Positions 36,728 to 45,839 of a stretch of 64,000 bases of DNA are shown in pieces. How positions within the stretch are numbered: the first letter of the stretch is position 1; each line of letters opens with the position of its first letter. The stretch is from contig NZ_CP048796.1 of assembly GCF_010748935.1 (NCBI RefSeq), forward strand, positions 3,785,001 to 3,849,000, in the 5' to 3' direction. Made by a program: the position numbers and the translations under genes. The notes below the pieces were generated by a model. The model had not been told where the DNA came from, ran no database searches, and worked only from the letters and a program-made list of their open reading frames with translations. The stretch is from Providencia vermicola (GTDB lineage: Bacteria > Pseudomonadota > Gammaproteobacteria > Enterobacterales > Enterobacteriaceae).

Positions 36728-37342
36728 TTAGCGATAAAAAATCATTTTCTTCTCTACGTCAACATGAAGCGATTGCTGCCAACTCGCTAATGTTAAATGC
36801 GCTAATTCAGCAAGGCCTGTATAGAAAGGAAAGTTAGCCTCTTGCTCCATTTTATTAAGATAATGGAATCCCCAAGGTAATATATGCTGAGCCAATAACT
36901 CGTTTAATTGAGATGGATTGTTTTCAGCGACCCATGCCACCATCATAAGCAATAAGCCAAAATGATCTTCAGGTTCATTCTGTGATAAATGAATATCGAT
37001 ACTATGGGCATGCATCCACTCACGCAATTGTAAAGTCGAGTCCCCAAAAATCACATTTTCCCTATCGAGCCATACCGATCCCCAAGGCGGTGCAGGCAGC
37101 GCATAAGGCCCAATAAATAACCGCTGATAGGCCTCATCCAAGGATTCATTATCCGTCGCGATTATGGCCAATTTATCGGCAATAGCCTGTTTTTGCTCAT
37201 GAGAACCGTACGGCCACTCCTCTGTCCATTGAAGCGTTGACAGCAATGAAATGATTTCCTGTATATCACCTGGCGCATAATAGAAAGCAGCACCAAGCAC
37301 TCGTGCCGTCAAAGAAATATGATTTAAAGATTGTTCACTCAT
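36728..37342 (-). CDS. dmsD: TorD/DmsD-family Tat proofreading chaperone
   Basis: Cytoplasmic protein of 204 residues of the TorD/DmsD family, which binds the twin-arginine signal of molybdoenzymes such as DmsA until the cofactor is inserted. Family markers are the hydrophobic YQRLFIGPYALPAPPWGSVWLD segment (residues about 74-95) and EPEDHFGLLLMMVAWV. It lies 111 bases downstream of dmsC on the same strand, behind a terminator-like hairpin, so it may be expressed by read-through or from its own promoter. Start ATG at 37342. Confidence 0.92.
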   Translation of the reverse strand: MSEQSLNHISLTARVLGAAFYYAPGDIQEIISLLSTLQWTEEWPYGSHEQKQAIADKLAIIATDNESLDEAYQRLFIGPYALPAPPWGSVWLDRENVIFGDSTLQLREWMHAHSIDIHLSQNEPEDHFGLLLMMVAWVAENNPSQLNELLAQHILPWGFHYLNKMEQEANFPFYTGLAELAHLTLASWQQSLHVDVEKKMIFYR

Positions 37343-37415
37343 GGTGTGTTTTATTCACTTATCGTTAGATATTTAATAATTTGTCTATCTTGATTTAACC
37401 ATAAATCGCATTAAA

Positions 37416-37441
37416 AGGCTTAGCAGTAAATTACTAAGCCT
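37416..37441 (-). terminator. Terminator-like hairpin between dmsC and dmsD
   Basis: AGGCTTAG / CTAAGCCT, an eight-base-pair stem with a ten-base loop. On the minus strand it follows the dmsC stop by 12 bases and is succeeded by TTTTAAT. The plus-strand side has CTTTTTC, so it is nearly symmetric. It would reduce transcription from dmsABC into dmsD. Confidence 0.65.
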
Positions 37442-37453
37442 CTTTTTCATTAA

Positions 37454-38311
37454 CTAGTTAACTGCCATACCCACTGTCATATGTAAGCCGTAGAAAACGC
37501 CGCGTCCGACAATTTCACCGGCCATCACGAATAAAAATCCTATCAACATATTCAGCACAGAAGGGTTACGTTTCGCGATTAATGGCATGATCCAGCAGCC
37601 TAATCCCATCGCAATAGCCACCACTTTTATATCCATCAATATTCCATAATCAGGTACTAAGTCGGTGGCTTTTTGCACAGATGTTTCAATACTCGCTAAA
37701 TCAAAACCTTGAGAAATAGCGATGCATATACTCACCAATAATGCCAACACACTTAGCGCAGGAATACGACGAATACATTGCAAATCAAAGCCTGCAATAC
37801 GCAACAATAATGCGGCAAGTATAGGTCCTCCAAGGAATGCGGTGAGGATAAAATTCATTGTCGTATAGATAGTATTCCATGTTGGCACGGTATCAATCAG
37901 ATACACACGAGAGGTCGCAACAACAAAGACAACCGCCATCACCATCACGATGAACAACCATACTTTACCAAGCGCAGCAGGCATCTTATTGAAGACCGCT
38001 AGCAACCAATAAAAACCGCCTAACGCAAAGAAAATGGCGCCGCTGGCAACTTCATTACTGAGGGAAGATGCTCCCAAGCGATTAAATGAGTTAAAAGCAC
38101 GTAATGGTGTTCCCATATGCATTGTTGATAATAAAAAACCTATTCCCATCAACAGCCACAAGCCAAACATGCTGTAATGAACCTTGCGATCCAACTCAGT
38201 TGAAAGTTTACCGCTCAGTAATACCGCAGCCATCATCATAAAAGCACCCGCGACACTTTGGCCAATCACCGTAAAAAACATCAATGGCCATTCATGAATT
38301 CCCGATCCCAT
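37454..38311 (-). CDS. dmsC: DMSO reductase membrane anchor subunit DmsC
   Basis: Integral membrane protein of 285 residues with eight predicted membrane helices (MFFTVIGQSVAGAFMMMAAVL onward). It anchors DmsAB and oxidises menaquinol. The gene follows dmsB after one base. The open frame extends to 38374 inside dmsB, but ATG 38311 (MGSGIHEWPL) matches the DmsC N-terminus. The E. coli-like order dmsA-dmsB-dmsC is kept. Confidence 0.95.
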   Translation of the reverse strand: MGSGIHEWPLMFFTVIGQSVAGAFMMMAAVLLSGKLSTELDRKVHYSMFGLWLLMGIGFLLSTMHMGTPLRAFNSFNRLGASSLSNEVASGAIFFALGGFYWLLAVFNKMPAALGKVWLFIVMVMAVVFVVATSRVYLIDTVPTWNTIYTTMNFILTAFLGGPILAALLLRIAGFDLQCIRRIPALSVLALLVSICIAISQGFDLASIETSVQKATDLVPDYGILMDIKVVAIAMGLGCWIMPLIAKRNPSVLNMLIGFLFVMAGEIVGRGVFYGLHMTVGMAVN

Positions 38312-38312
38312 A

Positions 38313-38930
38313 TTATACCTCCTCCGGGTTAGCCAGATGCCCTGAAGTGTCACCAACTGGACGGCTATTGGCATTCAGTTTTAACACAATATTTGGATGT
38401 GTATATTTTGCAGCTGGTAATGGCGCGATTTCCGCTAAGGTGCCATATTTTTGACGTAACTCGTCGATAGGTGCCATATCCAATGCACGTAACGGGCAAG
38501 ACTCAACACAGATCGGCTTTTTACCTTCGGCAACTCGCTCATAACAACCATCGCATTTGGTCATATGTCCTTTGACCTCATCAAATTGCGGAGCGCCGTA
38601 AGGACAAGCCATACTACAGTAACGACAGCCTATGCAAACCTCTTCATCAACAACGACAAAACCGTCTTCCCGCTTATGCATTGCCCCACTTGGACATACT
38701 TTTGTACATGCAGGATCATCACAATGGTTACAGGAAATTGACAGGTAATAAGCAAAAACGTTTTGCCCAAATACACCATCTTGCTCAGTCCAATCGCCAC
38801 CAGCATATTCATAGATACGACGAAAATTGACGTCTGGAGATAAATTTTTAAAGTCTTTACACGCTAGCTCACAGGTTTTGCAGCCAGTGCAACGACTTGA
38901 ATCGATATAAAAACCATATTGCGTTGACAT
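38313..38930 (-). CDS. dmsB: DMSO reductase iron-sulfur subunit DmsB
   Basis: Electron-transfer protein of 205 residues with four [4Fe-4S] clusters. The ferredoxin-like Cys groups are visible: CTGCKTCELAC, CNHCDDPACTKVCP, CIGCRYCSMACP and CDGCYERV with CVESCP. It passes electrons from DmsC to the molybdenum site of DmsA. A GTG at 38939 precedes the ATG at 38930; the ATG (MSTQYGFYID) matches the family start. The gene begins 11 bases after dmsA. Confidence 0.96.
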   Translation of the reverse strand: MSTQYGFYIDSSRCTGCKTCELACKDFKNLSPDVNFRRIYEYAGGDWTEQDGVFGQNVFAYYLSISCNHCDDPACTKVCPSGAMHKREDGFVVVDEEVCIGCRYCSMACPYGAPQFDEVKGHMTKCDGCYERVAEGKKPICVESCPLRALDMAPIDELRQKYGTLAEIAPLPAAKYTHPNIVLKLNANSRPVGDTSGHLANPEEV

Positions 38931-38941
38931 AACTCGCACCC

Positions 38942-41386
38942 CTAAGCTTTCACAACTTCAACAAGATTAGAATGTGATGGATTACCTTTGGCTAATGGCG
39001 ACGGCCGTTGGGTAGTTAGCACATTAATACTTCCGGCATGATCCACTCGGTTACCATCTGGGTCATACCAAGCGCCTTCACCGAGACCCACAACGCCCGG
39101 CACGATACGAGGTGTCACTTTCACCTTCACGCGCACTTCGCCGCGATCATTAAATACTCTCACTAAATCGCCATGTTTTAGGTTTCGTTTCACTGCATCT
39201 TGTGGATTAATCCATAGCTCTTGTGGGCATGCGGCTTTCAGTACATCAACGTTGCCATATGTCGAGTGAGTACGTGATTTATAATGGAAGCCAGTCAACT
39301 GTAGTGGGTATTTTTCCATTAATGGATCCCCATACTGTTCAAAACCCGCGGAATAGATTGGCAATGGATGAATCACATCCCCCTCCTCGAGCTCCCAAAG
39401 ATTTTGTAGCTCAGCTAATTGAGAAGAATAAATCTCAATTTTTCCCGATGGTGTCGTGAGTGGATTAGCGATCGGATCTTCGCGGAAATGACGATAAGCA
39501 ACATGATGGCCCTTAGGATCGCGTTTTTTGAAAATGCCTTGTGCACGGAACGCTTCAAAAGTTGGTAATTCAGGTAATGCCTCGCGAGATTGCTCATAGA
39601 GATGACGTAACCACTCTTCTTGAGTCCGGTTTTCAGTAAATTGCGCTTCAACGCCCATACGCTTAGCAATTTCACTCGTCATCTCATAAATATTGCGGCT
39701 TTCAAAACGCGGTTTAATTGCCTGATCGGCAAAAATGACATATGACATATTGCCCGCTGAAGCATCCATACAAAAATCCATCTGTTCAGAAGCTGTGCAA
39801 TCCGGTAACAAAATATCGGCATATTTCGCTGATGCTGTCATGTGGTTATCAATCACCACGATCATTTCACATTTCGAATCATCTTGCAGAATGTCATGGG
39901 TACGGTTAATTTCTGAATGCTGATTCACTAAACAGTTTCCTGCATAGTTCCAAACCATTTTAATCGGCACATCAAGCTTATCTTTACCGCGAACACCATC
40001 ACGTGTTGCCGTCATTTCAGGCCCACGTAAAATGGCATCTGTCCACATAAACATCGAAATACTGGTTTTTACTGGGTTGGTTAAAGTTGGCATCCGCACG
40101 AATGGAATACTGTACGATCCTTCTCGCGCTCCAGTATTGCCACCATGAATACCGATATTCCCTGTAAGAATCGCTAACATTGCGATAGCACGGGAGGCGA
40201 GCTCACCGTTAGAGCGTCGTTGTGGTCCCCACCCCTGAACAATATAAGCCGGTTTTGCCATACCAATTTCACGTGCAAGTTTTACGATTCGTGCAGCAGG
40301 AATACCTGTAATAGGTGCGGCCCATTCAGGTGTTTTCGCTTGGCCATCTGGTCCCTCCCCTAAAATATAGGCTTTGTAGTGCGCATTTTTGGGGGCTCCC
40401 GCTGGTAAAGTCGACTCATCATAACCAACACAATATTTATCAAGAAATGGCTGATCGACTAAATCTTCTTTGATCATCACATAAGCGATCGCACTGACTA
40501 ACGCAGCATCGGTTCCTGGGCGAATAGGGATCCATTCATCTTCACGTCCTGCACCTGTATCGGTATAACGAGGATCAATGATAATCATTTTGGCGTTCGA
40601 TTTTTCACGAGCCTGTTCAACATAGTACGTGACCCCGCCGCCACTCATACGTGTTTCACCTGGGTTATTACCGAACATGACGACAAGTTTTGAATTTTCG
40701 ATATCAGAAGGGCTATTACCGTCAGCCCAACCGCCGTAAGTGTAATTTAAACCGGCAGCAATTTGTGCGGTACTATAGTCGCCATAATGATTTAGATATC
40801 CCCCGCAGCAATTCATCAAACGTGCAATCAATGTAGCCCCTGGTGGCCATGATTTTGTCATGGTACCGCCTAAAGTCCCAGTGCCATAATTGAGGTAGAT
40901 AGACTCATTACCATAGTCTTTAATTAAGCGCTTCATATTGTCAGCAATGACATCAAAAGCTTCATCCCAACTAATGCGTTTGAATTTGCCTTCACCACGT
41001 TTACCGACCCGCATCATTGGGTAACGTAAACGGTCTGGGTTATAGACTCGACGGCGCATAGAACGGCCACGTAAACAGGCACGCACTTGATGCAATTCTT
41101 CATAGACATCATTGCCGGTATTGTCAGTCTCAACGTATTTTATTTCACCATCAACGACATGCATACGTAATGGGCAACGACTCCCACAGTTGACTGTACA
41201 TGCACTCCAAACCACTTTTTCTTCACCAGTGGGGGTAACTGTTTTTTGCTCTGCAACAGCAGCAGAACTGAAAGGAAGAGAAAATCCTCCAGCCGCTGTC
41301 GCTAACCCAGTGATTGTTCCGGCTTTAATAAATCCACGACGGGTAAGAGGAGCAAAAACAGATGCTTTCTCTTTTATATTTGCCAT
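38942..41386 (-). CDS. dmsA: DMSO reductase catalytic (molybdopterin) subunit DmsA
   Basis: Catalytic subunit of 814 residues of the anaerobic dimethyl sulfoxide/N-oxide reductase. A Tat signal (TRRGFIKAG, Arg16-Arg17) is followed by the iron-sulfur Cys set C63, C67, C71 and C104, then the molybdopterin domains; NYGTGTLGGTMTKSWPPG is the typical DmsA active-site stretch. The Tat system exports it folded to the periplasmic side, with DmsD as chaperone. The frame opens at a TTG at 41401, but ATG 41386 (MANIKEK) starts a family-like Tat leader. An FNR-like box lies upstream. Confidence 0.96.
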   Translation of the reverse strand: MANIKEKASVFAPLTRRGFIKAGTITGLATAAGGFSLPFSSAAVAEQKTVTPTGEEKVVWSACTVNCGSRCPLRMHVVDGEIKYVETDNTGNDVYEELHQVRACLRGRSMRRRVYNPDRLRYPMMRVGKRGEGKFKRISWDEAFDVIADNMKRLIKDYGNESIYLNYGTGTLGGTMTKSWPPGATLIARLMNCCGGYLNHYGDYSTAQIAAGLNYTYGGWADGNSPSDIENSKLVVMFGNNPGETRMSGGGVTYYVEQAREKSNAKMIIIDPRYTDTGAGREDEWIPIRPGTDAALVSAIAYVMIKEDLVDQPFLDKYCVGYDESTLPAGAPKNAHYKAYILGEGPDGQAKTPEWAAPITGIPAARIVKLAREIGMAKPAYIVQGWGPQRRSNGELASRAIAMLAILTGNIGIHGGNTGAREGSYSIPFVRMPTLTNPVKTSISMFMWTDAILRGPEMTATRDGVRGKDKLDVPIKMVWNYAGNCLVNQHSEINRTHDILQDDSKCEMIVVIDNHMTASAKYADILLPDCTASEQMDFCMDASAGNMSYVIFADQAIKPRFESRNIYEMTSEIAKRMGVEAQFTENRTQEEWLRHLYEQSREALPELPTFEAFRAQGIFKKRDPKGHHVAYRHFREDPIANPLTTPSGKIEIYSSQLAELQNLWELEEGDVIHPLPIYSAGFEQYGDPLMEKYPLQLTGFHYKSRTHSTYGNVDVLKAACPQELWINPQDAVKRNLKHGDLVRVFNDRGEVRVKVKVTPRIVPGVVGLGEGAWYDPDGNRVDHAGSINVLTTQRPSPLAKGNPSHSNLVEVVKA

Positions 41387-42419
41387 ACATAACTCGCTCA
41401 ATTAGTTTGCTTAAAGTGTTAGAAATCAAACTTCCATCGACACTGAATAAAATTTATTTAAGATGAGTACGATTAGTCATAAATGTGACTAGTCATATAA
41501 AGTCGAAATAATAAGATTTTTAGTCGAGGTCATAATATCAACACACAAAACTAAGAGATTGTTTCACATCAATAAAAGAGTAATAACCTACGTTACTAAT
41601 AACACCAACCCTTTGATAAAAACTATAAATCACAGCGCTTCCGTTATATCAAAACATATATATCGACGAATTATTTTAGCCTATTTCCCTCTATTAACGG
41701 TATTAAATGTTAGTTAATAACTTTATAAAATACATTTCCAGTCGGTTATATCTAAAATATAATGATTGCATTCAGTTAATATTTAGCTAACAAAATTATC
41801 AGAAAAATAATAAAACATTTTTATTATTCTTTATAAGAATTAATTAACATAAATTTATCAACATTAATAAATATAAAATGTTAATCATTTTTATTACGTT
41901 AATTTAGATAGAGGATTTTATTAACGTTCAATTTAAACTAACCGACAAACACCACTTTTTAAAAAGAATTTATTTTCAAATAGTTAAGCATTAATCGCAT
42001 CATATTAATCGATAGTATTCTTTACTGAATCAACCAATATTCAAAGGCATGTTCATCGTTATTTTCGTGATCACTATCAATAACCTATTATTTTTTTATT
42101 TCTCAAGCTCGCTGCATTCATGCAATGAAATGCAAAGGAAAGGTATTTTACTCACGATATTAGTCTGTCAGCGCTTTTATTTGCGAAAATTCTTAATTAA
42201 CAGGAAAGTTCACCTCAATAGCTAAGTTAAACTAATTAAAAAACATCTATAAAACACTCAGTTACTTGTAAAATTTAGTCTTGTTAGTTATCTAAAAAAG
42301 AAACGAAAAACAGGATATTGATCTCAGTATTTAACTTACCATGTATTCAAATATTGACTCACTAAGTAAATATCGCTATTAGTTAAAATATTGTTAACCA
42401 ATGTTACGATGGTGATAAA
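41387..42419. other. 1-kb divergent region between dmsA and the MFS transporter gene
   Basis: Very AT-rich sequence with genes leaving in both directions. Apart from the FNR-like box at 41559-41572, I see no gene, hairpin-T-run or long repeat. Its length is far greater than needed for two promoters. Confidence 0.5.
41559..41572 (-). promoter_or_regulatory. Putative FNR-binding site upstream of dmsABC
   Basis: TTGTTTCACATCAA matches the FNR consensus TTGAT-N4-ATCAA at nine of ten conserved positions. It lies about 180 bases upstream of the dmsA start. FNR activation of dmsABC in anaerobiosis is established in E. coli. If FNR acts at -41.5 here, the mRNA would have a leader of about 140 bases. 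The site is inferred from sequence only. Confidence 0.5.
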
Positions 42420-43736
42420 TTGGAAATATCTCAAGTTAATCTCAAAAAAACGGATATCACGCAAGATAACCGAGCCAAGTGTATTCGCGGTATTGTGGGT
42501 GCGGCTTCGGGTAATTTAGTGGAATGGTTTGATTTTTATATTTATGCTGTTTTTGCTGCCTATTTCACTAAAGCTCTTACCCCTCAAAATATGGATCCCC
42601 TGACACAATCTATCTATGTATGGGGTGTCTTTGCAGCCAGTTTTTTTATGCGTCCCATCGGTAGTTGGCTATTTGGTCGCATCGCGGATCGTCATGGTCG
42701 CAAACGTTCTATGGTTGCCTCAATTTACTTGATGGGCTTCAGCTCTTTCTTATTTGCGGCTCTCCCCACTTATGCACAAGTAGGAATGTTTGCGCCATTA
42801 CTCTTACTGCTAGTTCGCTTGTTACAAGGATTATCTGTTGGTGGTGAATATGGTGCGGTTGCAACTTATATGAGTGAGCTTGGCCTCAAAGGACAACGGG
42901 GGTTCTTTGCATCGTTTCAATATGTCACACTCTCTGGGGGTCAGTTATTAGCGAGTTTACTCAGTGTCATTCTGTTAGCGTTCCTCAGTGAACAGCAGTT
43001 ATCGGATGGGGGTTGGCGTATTCCTTTTGTCATCGGTGGCTTTGCCGCTATTGTTTCGCTGATCGCCCGAAAACGCCTTGATGAAACGCTCAGTAATGAA
43101 GCTTCTGAAGCCGAGGAGTCTGGTTCTTTAATCGCACTACTCAAGCAACATTGGAAATCCTTTGTATTAGTCATTGGCTATACCGCAGCAGGATCTCTGT
43201 GTTTCTACATTATTACGGTTTATTCAAAAACCTATTTAACCAATATCGGTATTGATAGCAAAATTGTCGGCTATATCATGACCATCTCATTATTTGTGTT
43301 TATGTTGTCTCAACCGCTATTTGGCATTATCTCAGATAAAATTGGTCGTAGAGCCGCCATGATTACATTTACGCTATCTATGATTATATTTATCTATCCC
43401 GTAATGGTGATAGGTATGCGTTATTTTGCTTACTCCCCTGTCATTATCACTTTATTACTTATCTTCTTAATGATGCTATTAAGCTTCTATACATCGATCA
43501 GTGGTTTGGTTAAAGCTGAAATGTTCCCACCACACCTACGAGCATTAGGTGTCGGTGTATCCTATGCGATAGGAAATGCAATTTTTGGCGGCTCAGCTCC
43601 CTCAGTCGCATTACAATTTAAAGCCAATGGCGCAGAAAACTCATTCTTTATTTATGTCATGGTTATATTATGTATCTGCTTGTTCTGCTGCTTTAAGCTT
43701 CCTAAAGAGCCTGAATATTTGAATGACCGTCATTAA
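42420..43736 (+). CDS. MFS transporter, metabolite:H+ symporter family (KgtP-like)
   Basis: Inner-membrane transporter of 438 residues with 12 predicted helices. Family markers are GAASGNLVEWFDFYIYAVFA at the N-terminus, GRIADRHGRKRSM between helices 2 and 3, and RLLQGLSVGGEYGA, as in the alpha-ketoglutarate/proline/shikimate permease group. KgtP (2-oxoglutarate uptake) is the nearest relative I recognise, but substrate is not certain. The frame has no ATG near its start, so initiation is probably at the TTG at 42420, with GGTGA just upstream. A long hairpin follows the stop. Confidence 0.82.
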   Translation: MEISQVNLKKTDITQDNRAKCIRGIVGAASGNLVEWFDFYIYAVFAAYFTKALTPQNMDPLTQSIYVWGVFAASFFMRPIGSWLFGRIADRHGRKRSMVASIYLMGFSSFLFAALPTYAQVGMFAPLLLLLVRLLQGLSVGGEYGAVATYMSELGLKGQRGFFASFQYVTLSGGQLLASLLSVILLAFLSEQQLSDGGWRIPFVIGGFAAIVSLIARKRLDETLSNEASEAEESGSLIALLKQHWKSFVLVIGYTAAGSLCFYIITVYSKTYLTNIGIDSKIVGYIMTISLFVFMLSQPLFGIISDKIGRRAAMITFTLSMIIFIYPVMVIGMRYFAYSPVIITLLLIFLMMLLSFYTSISGLVKAEMFPPHLRALGVGVSYAIGNAIFGGSAPSVALQFKANGAENSFFIYVMVILCICLFCCFKLPKEPEYLNDRH

Positions 43737-43780
43737 TGCTCTCTATTGAACCACTATTTTTAAATAGTAATTGGTCATAC

Positions 43781-43813
43781 AAAGCGGCGCAAAATATCGA
43801 GTTGCGCCGCTTT
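43781..43813 (+). terminator. GC-rich hairpin after the MFS transporter gene
   Basis: A perfect 12-base-pair stem, AAAGCGGCGCAA / TTGCGCCGCTTT, with a nine-base loop, 44 bases after the MFS stop. The three T of the right arm are followed by CAATCAA, so the U-tract is short. It is the only GC-rich structure in the surroundings and most probably terminates the transporter mRNA. Confidence 0.7.
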
Positions 43814-44368
43814 CAATCAATATGGCAGGTTATTTGTCTACAGAGAGAAATTCTCTCGCTTGCAATAGCGCGACTGGCTAAATTTGCTCATCGCATCAAC
43901 TTTATCTCACTGTTACACAACTTAGACAAAAATGAATCAATCATGGCCTTTGCAGCTCACGTTTAGCCCCAAAATACTCATTATATGAAACTACGGCGTA
44001 CAGAGTATTTTCTGCTTATGAGAATTTGTAACAAATAGAAACAAAATACTATCAAATAAATAATTCCAAATATGGCGTATTAATAACTACATTCACTATT
44101 TTTTATATGATATGAAAAATATAATCAAAATAGTAATCATAAAATGACTTACCCATCATAGCTTTAAACTTTCAATTAGCTAAAAAACAGCTATCAAACA
44201 AAACAAATGATCGAAATATTCGATCGAAATAAATCATTATGATAGCCAAAAGCTATCAATTATTCTTATCTATTCGGTACAAACATTTTTACACCAACTA
44301 TGGACTCGTTATAGTAGCGACCTAGTGATAACCACCATCTAATCTAACATTGGGTAGAAAATAGGATA
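43814..44368. other. Gene-free stretch upstream of the solitary MrpJ-like gene
   Basis: About 550 AT-rich bases. No credible gene. A short mirror-like repeat around 44170-44250 (several AGCTATCA/CGATCGAAAT segments, with ATTCGATCGAAAT near 44218) could be an operator region for the regulator at 44369, but I cannot define it. Confidence 0.4.
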
Positions 44369-44725
44369 ATGGAAGAGCATAAACTCACCACATTAGCAGG
44401 TAGCTTGTTGCGCCAAGCAAGAAAAGAGAAAAAAATAACCGGCAAGGAACTTGCTAAGTTAATGGGAATTAGCCAACAGCAAATTTCACGCTACGAAAAT
44501 GGCATCACCCCACTCACTCTTGATTTGCTCTATCGATTTTTATCGGTTTTAGATCAAGACTGCCTAATTTTCATGCAAAAAATCTTCAATGAATATCATA
44601 AGAATTCTAGGGTGAAAGGTCATGCCTTACTAGCACCACCTTCATTGAGCCAATACCTAAAGCACTTTATTAAAGATAAAAACAGCACTTCGTTCAAGGT
44701 TTATACTCACAGTAAGGATAACTAA
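44369..44725 (+). CDS. MrpJ-like HTH transcriptional regulator (solitary)
   Basis: Helix-turn-helix protein of 118 residues: GSLLRQARKEKKITGKELAK, then SQQQISRYENGI, the same recognition helix as in the two regulators that head the fimbrial operons. Unlike those, this one has no fimbrial gene within 18 kb and is on the plus strand, with AATAGGA before its ATG. In Proteus such orphan MrpJ paralogues affect swarming and adherence; that role is inferred here. The nearest downstream gene is the L-amino acid deaminase, 1.1 kb away. Confidence 0.85.
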   Translation: MEEHKLTTLAGSLLRQARKEKKITGKELAKLMGISQQQISRYENGITPLTLDLLYRFLSVLDQDCLIFMQKIFNEYHKNSRVKGHALLAPPSLSQYLKHFIKDKNSTSFKVYTHSKDN

Positions 44726-45839
44726 GAAAATCAAAAGAATTATGCTATTGAACAACGGACGGCAAACATAATTCAAGGTTTCACCCCATATTACACAAAG
44801 GAATAATCACTAAACTTATAACAAATTCGCCCTTAATTGTAAGGGTTTTTATCTAAGTAATTTAGTCTAAGTAAAACATTTAATTAATAAACATCAAATA
44901 ACCCATATTTTTTGATACACGCTTTTTATATCTGCCAGACTAATAAGCACAATAAATATACGGATAGCATTTAAGCTAAATAACTTACAGATAGATTTAA
45001 CGTCATAACACAATTATTGAATCACCCAAAAAATAACCCTATTTACAATGCTCGTATATTTTGTTTCTATCAATATGATCGAACAACAGAGTGTAGGCGT
45101 TAAGATTATTTTTAACACCACAGTGGCGAAAAGGTTGAAACCAAATTTAAAAATCAACCAGCATGACTCACCAAAGCAAAAAAATATAACTATATGTTTT
45201 ATTGAGCAAAAAATATCCCCATCCACAGTGGCAACCGATAAAAATTGAACAAATATATTTTTTGCGTTTATTTCTAAATAGTGTAAACCTAATGAGACGC
45301 TATTATTTCACCAACTTTCTACCAAACAAAAATATAAAGTTTAAAAATTCAACAATAATCTTCAAAATATATTTAGACATTTAATAAATATTTAATCATT
45401 ACTGTCTCGTCTTTGTCACTGGCTTTCCTCCACCATCAAGATGGCACCTCACAAATGCAATAATAATGGGGCACCTTTTTTTTCTTGCTATTAACCACAC
45501 GAAATATAGTTGATTATTATTTAACATGTTTGAGTATTTTTATTTATTACTCACCTCGTGAAACAAATTGACATTTTTCCCGAGCAAATAAAAAAACAAC
45601 TGTACATTTTAGCTGACATTTCACTTTATTTTTTTGCCGCCTAAAAGGATTGATTTTTATTAAAACAACGCGCAAACCCTTTACAGGCTTGACTATCACA
45701 ATCAAGATTATTCACATTCCACTTAGTTTTATTAACAAATATACCCCATGGTTAACAATTACTTGAATTATGATAATATGATTATCTTAAATTGTAATAA
45801 TTTACTATATAAAAACTAAGGTTATTATTGAGGTTACAG
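44726..45839. other. 1.1-kb gene-free AT-rich region upstream of the deaminase gene
   Basis: Short frames on both strands (around 45014-45384) overlap each other and show no family features, signal peptide or ribosome binding site, so I do not call them genes. The segment CCACAGTGGC occurs twice, near 45119 and 45225, about 106 bases apart. The right end must hold the promoter for the deaminase gene. Confidence 0.45.

Noticed and set aside
43736-43966. 76-codon frame overlapping the MFS stop codon (TAATG)
   Set aside because: It reads through the GC-rich hairpin that looks like the MFS terminator, has no family features or ribosome binding site of its own, and its composition looks like random translation.
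45014-45384. Several short overlapping frames on both strands upstream of the deaminase gene
   Set aside because: AT-rich, mutually overlapping, no ribosome site, no recognisable motif; considered chance frames.
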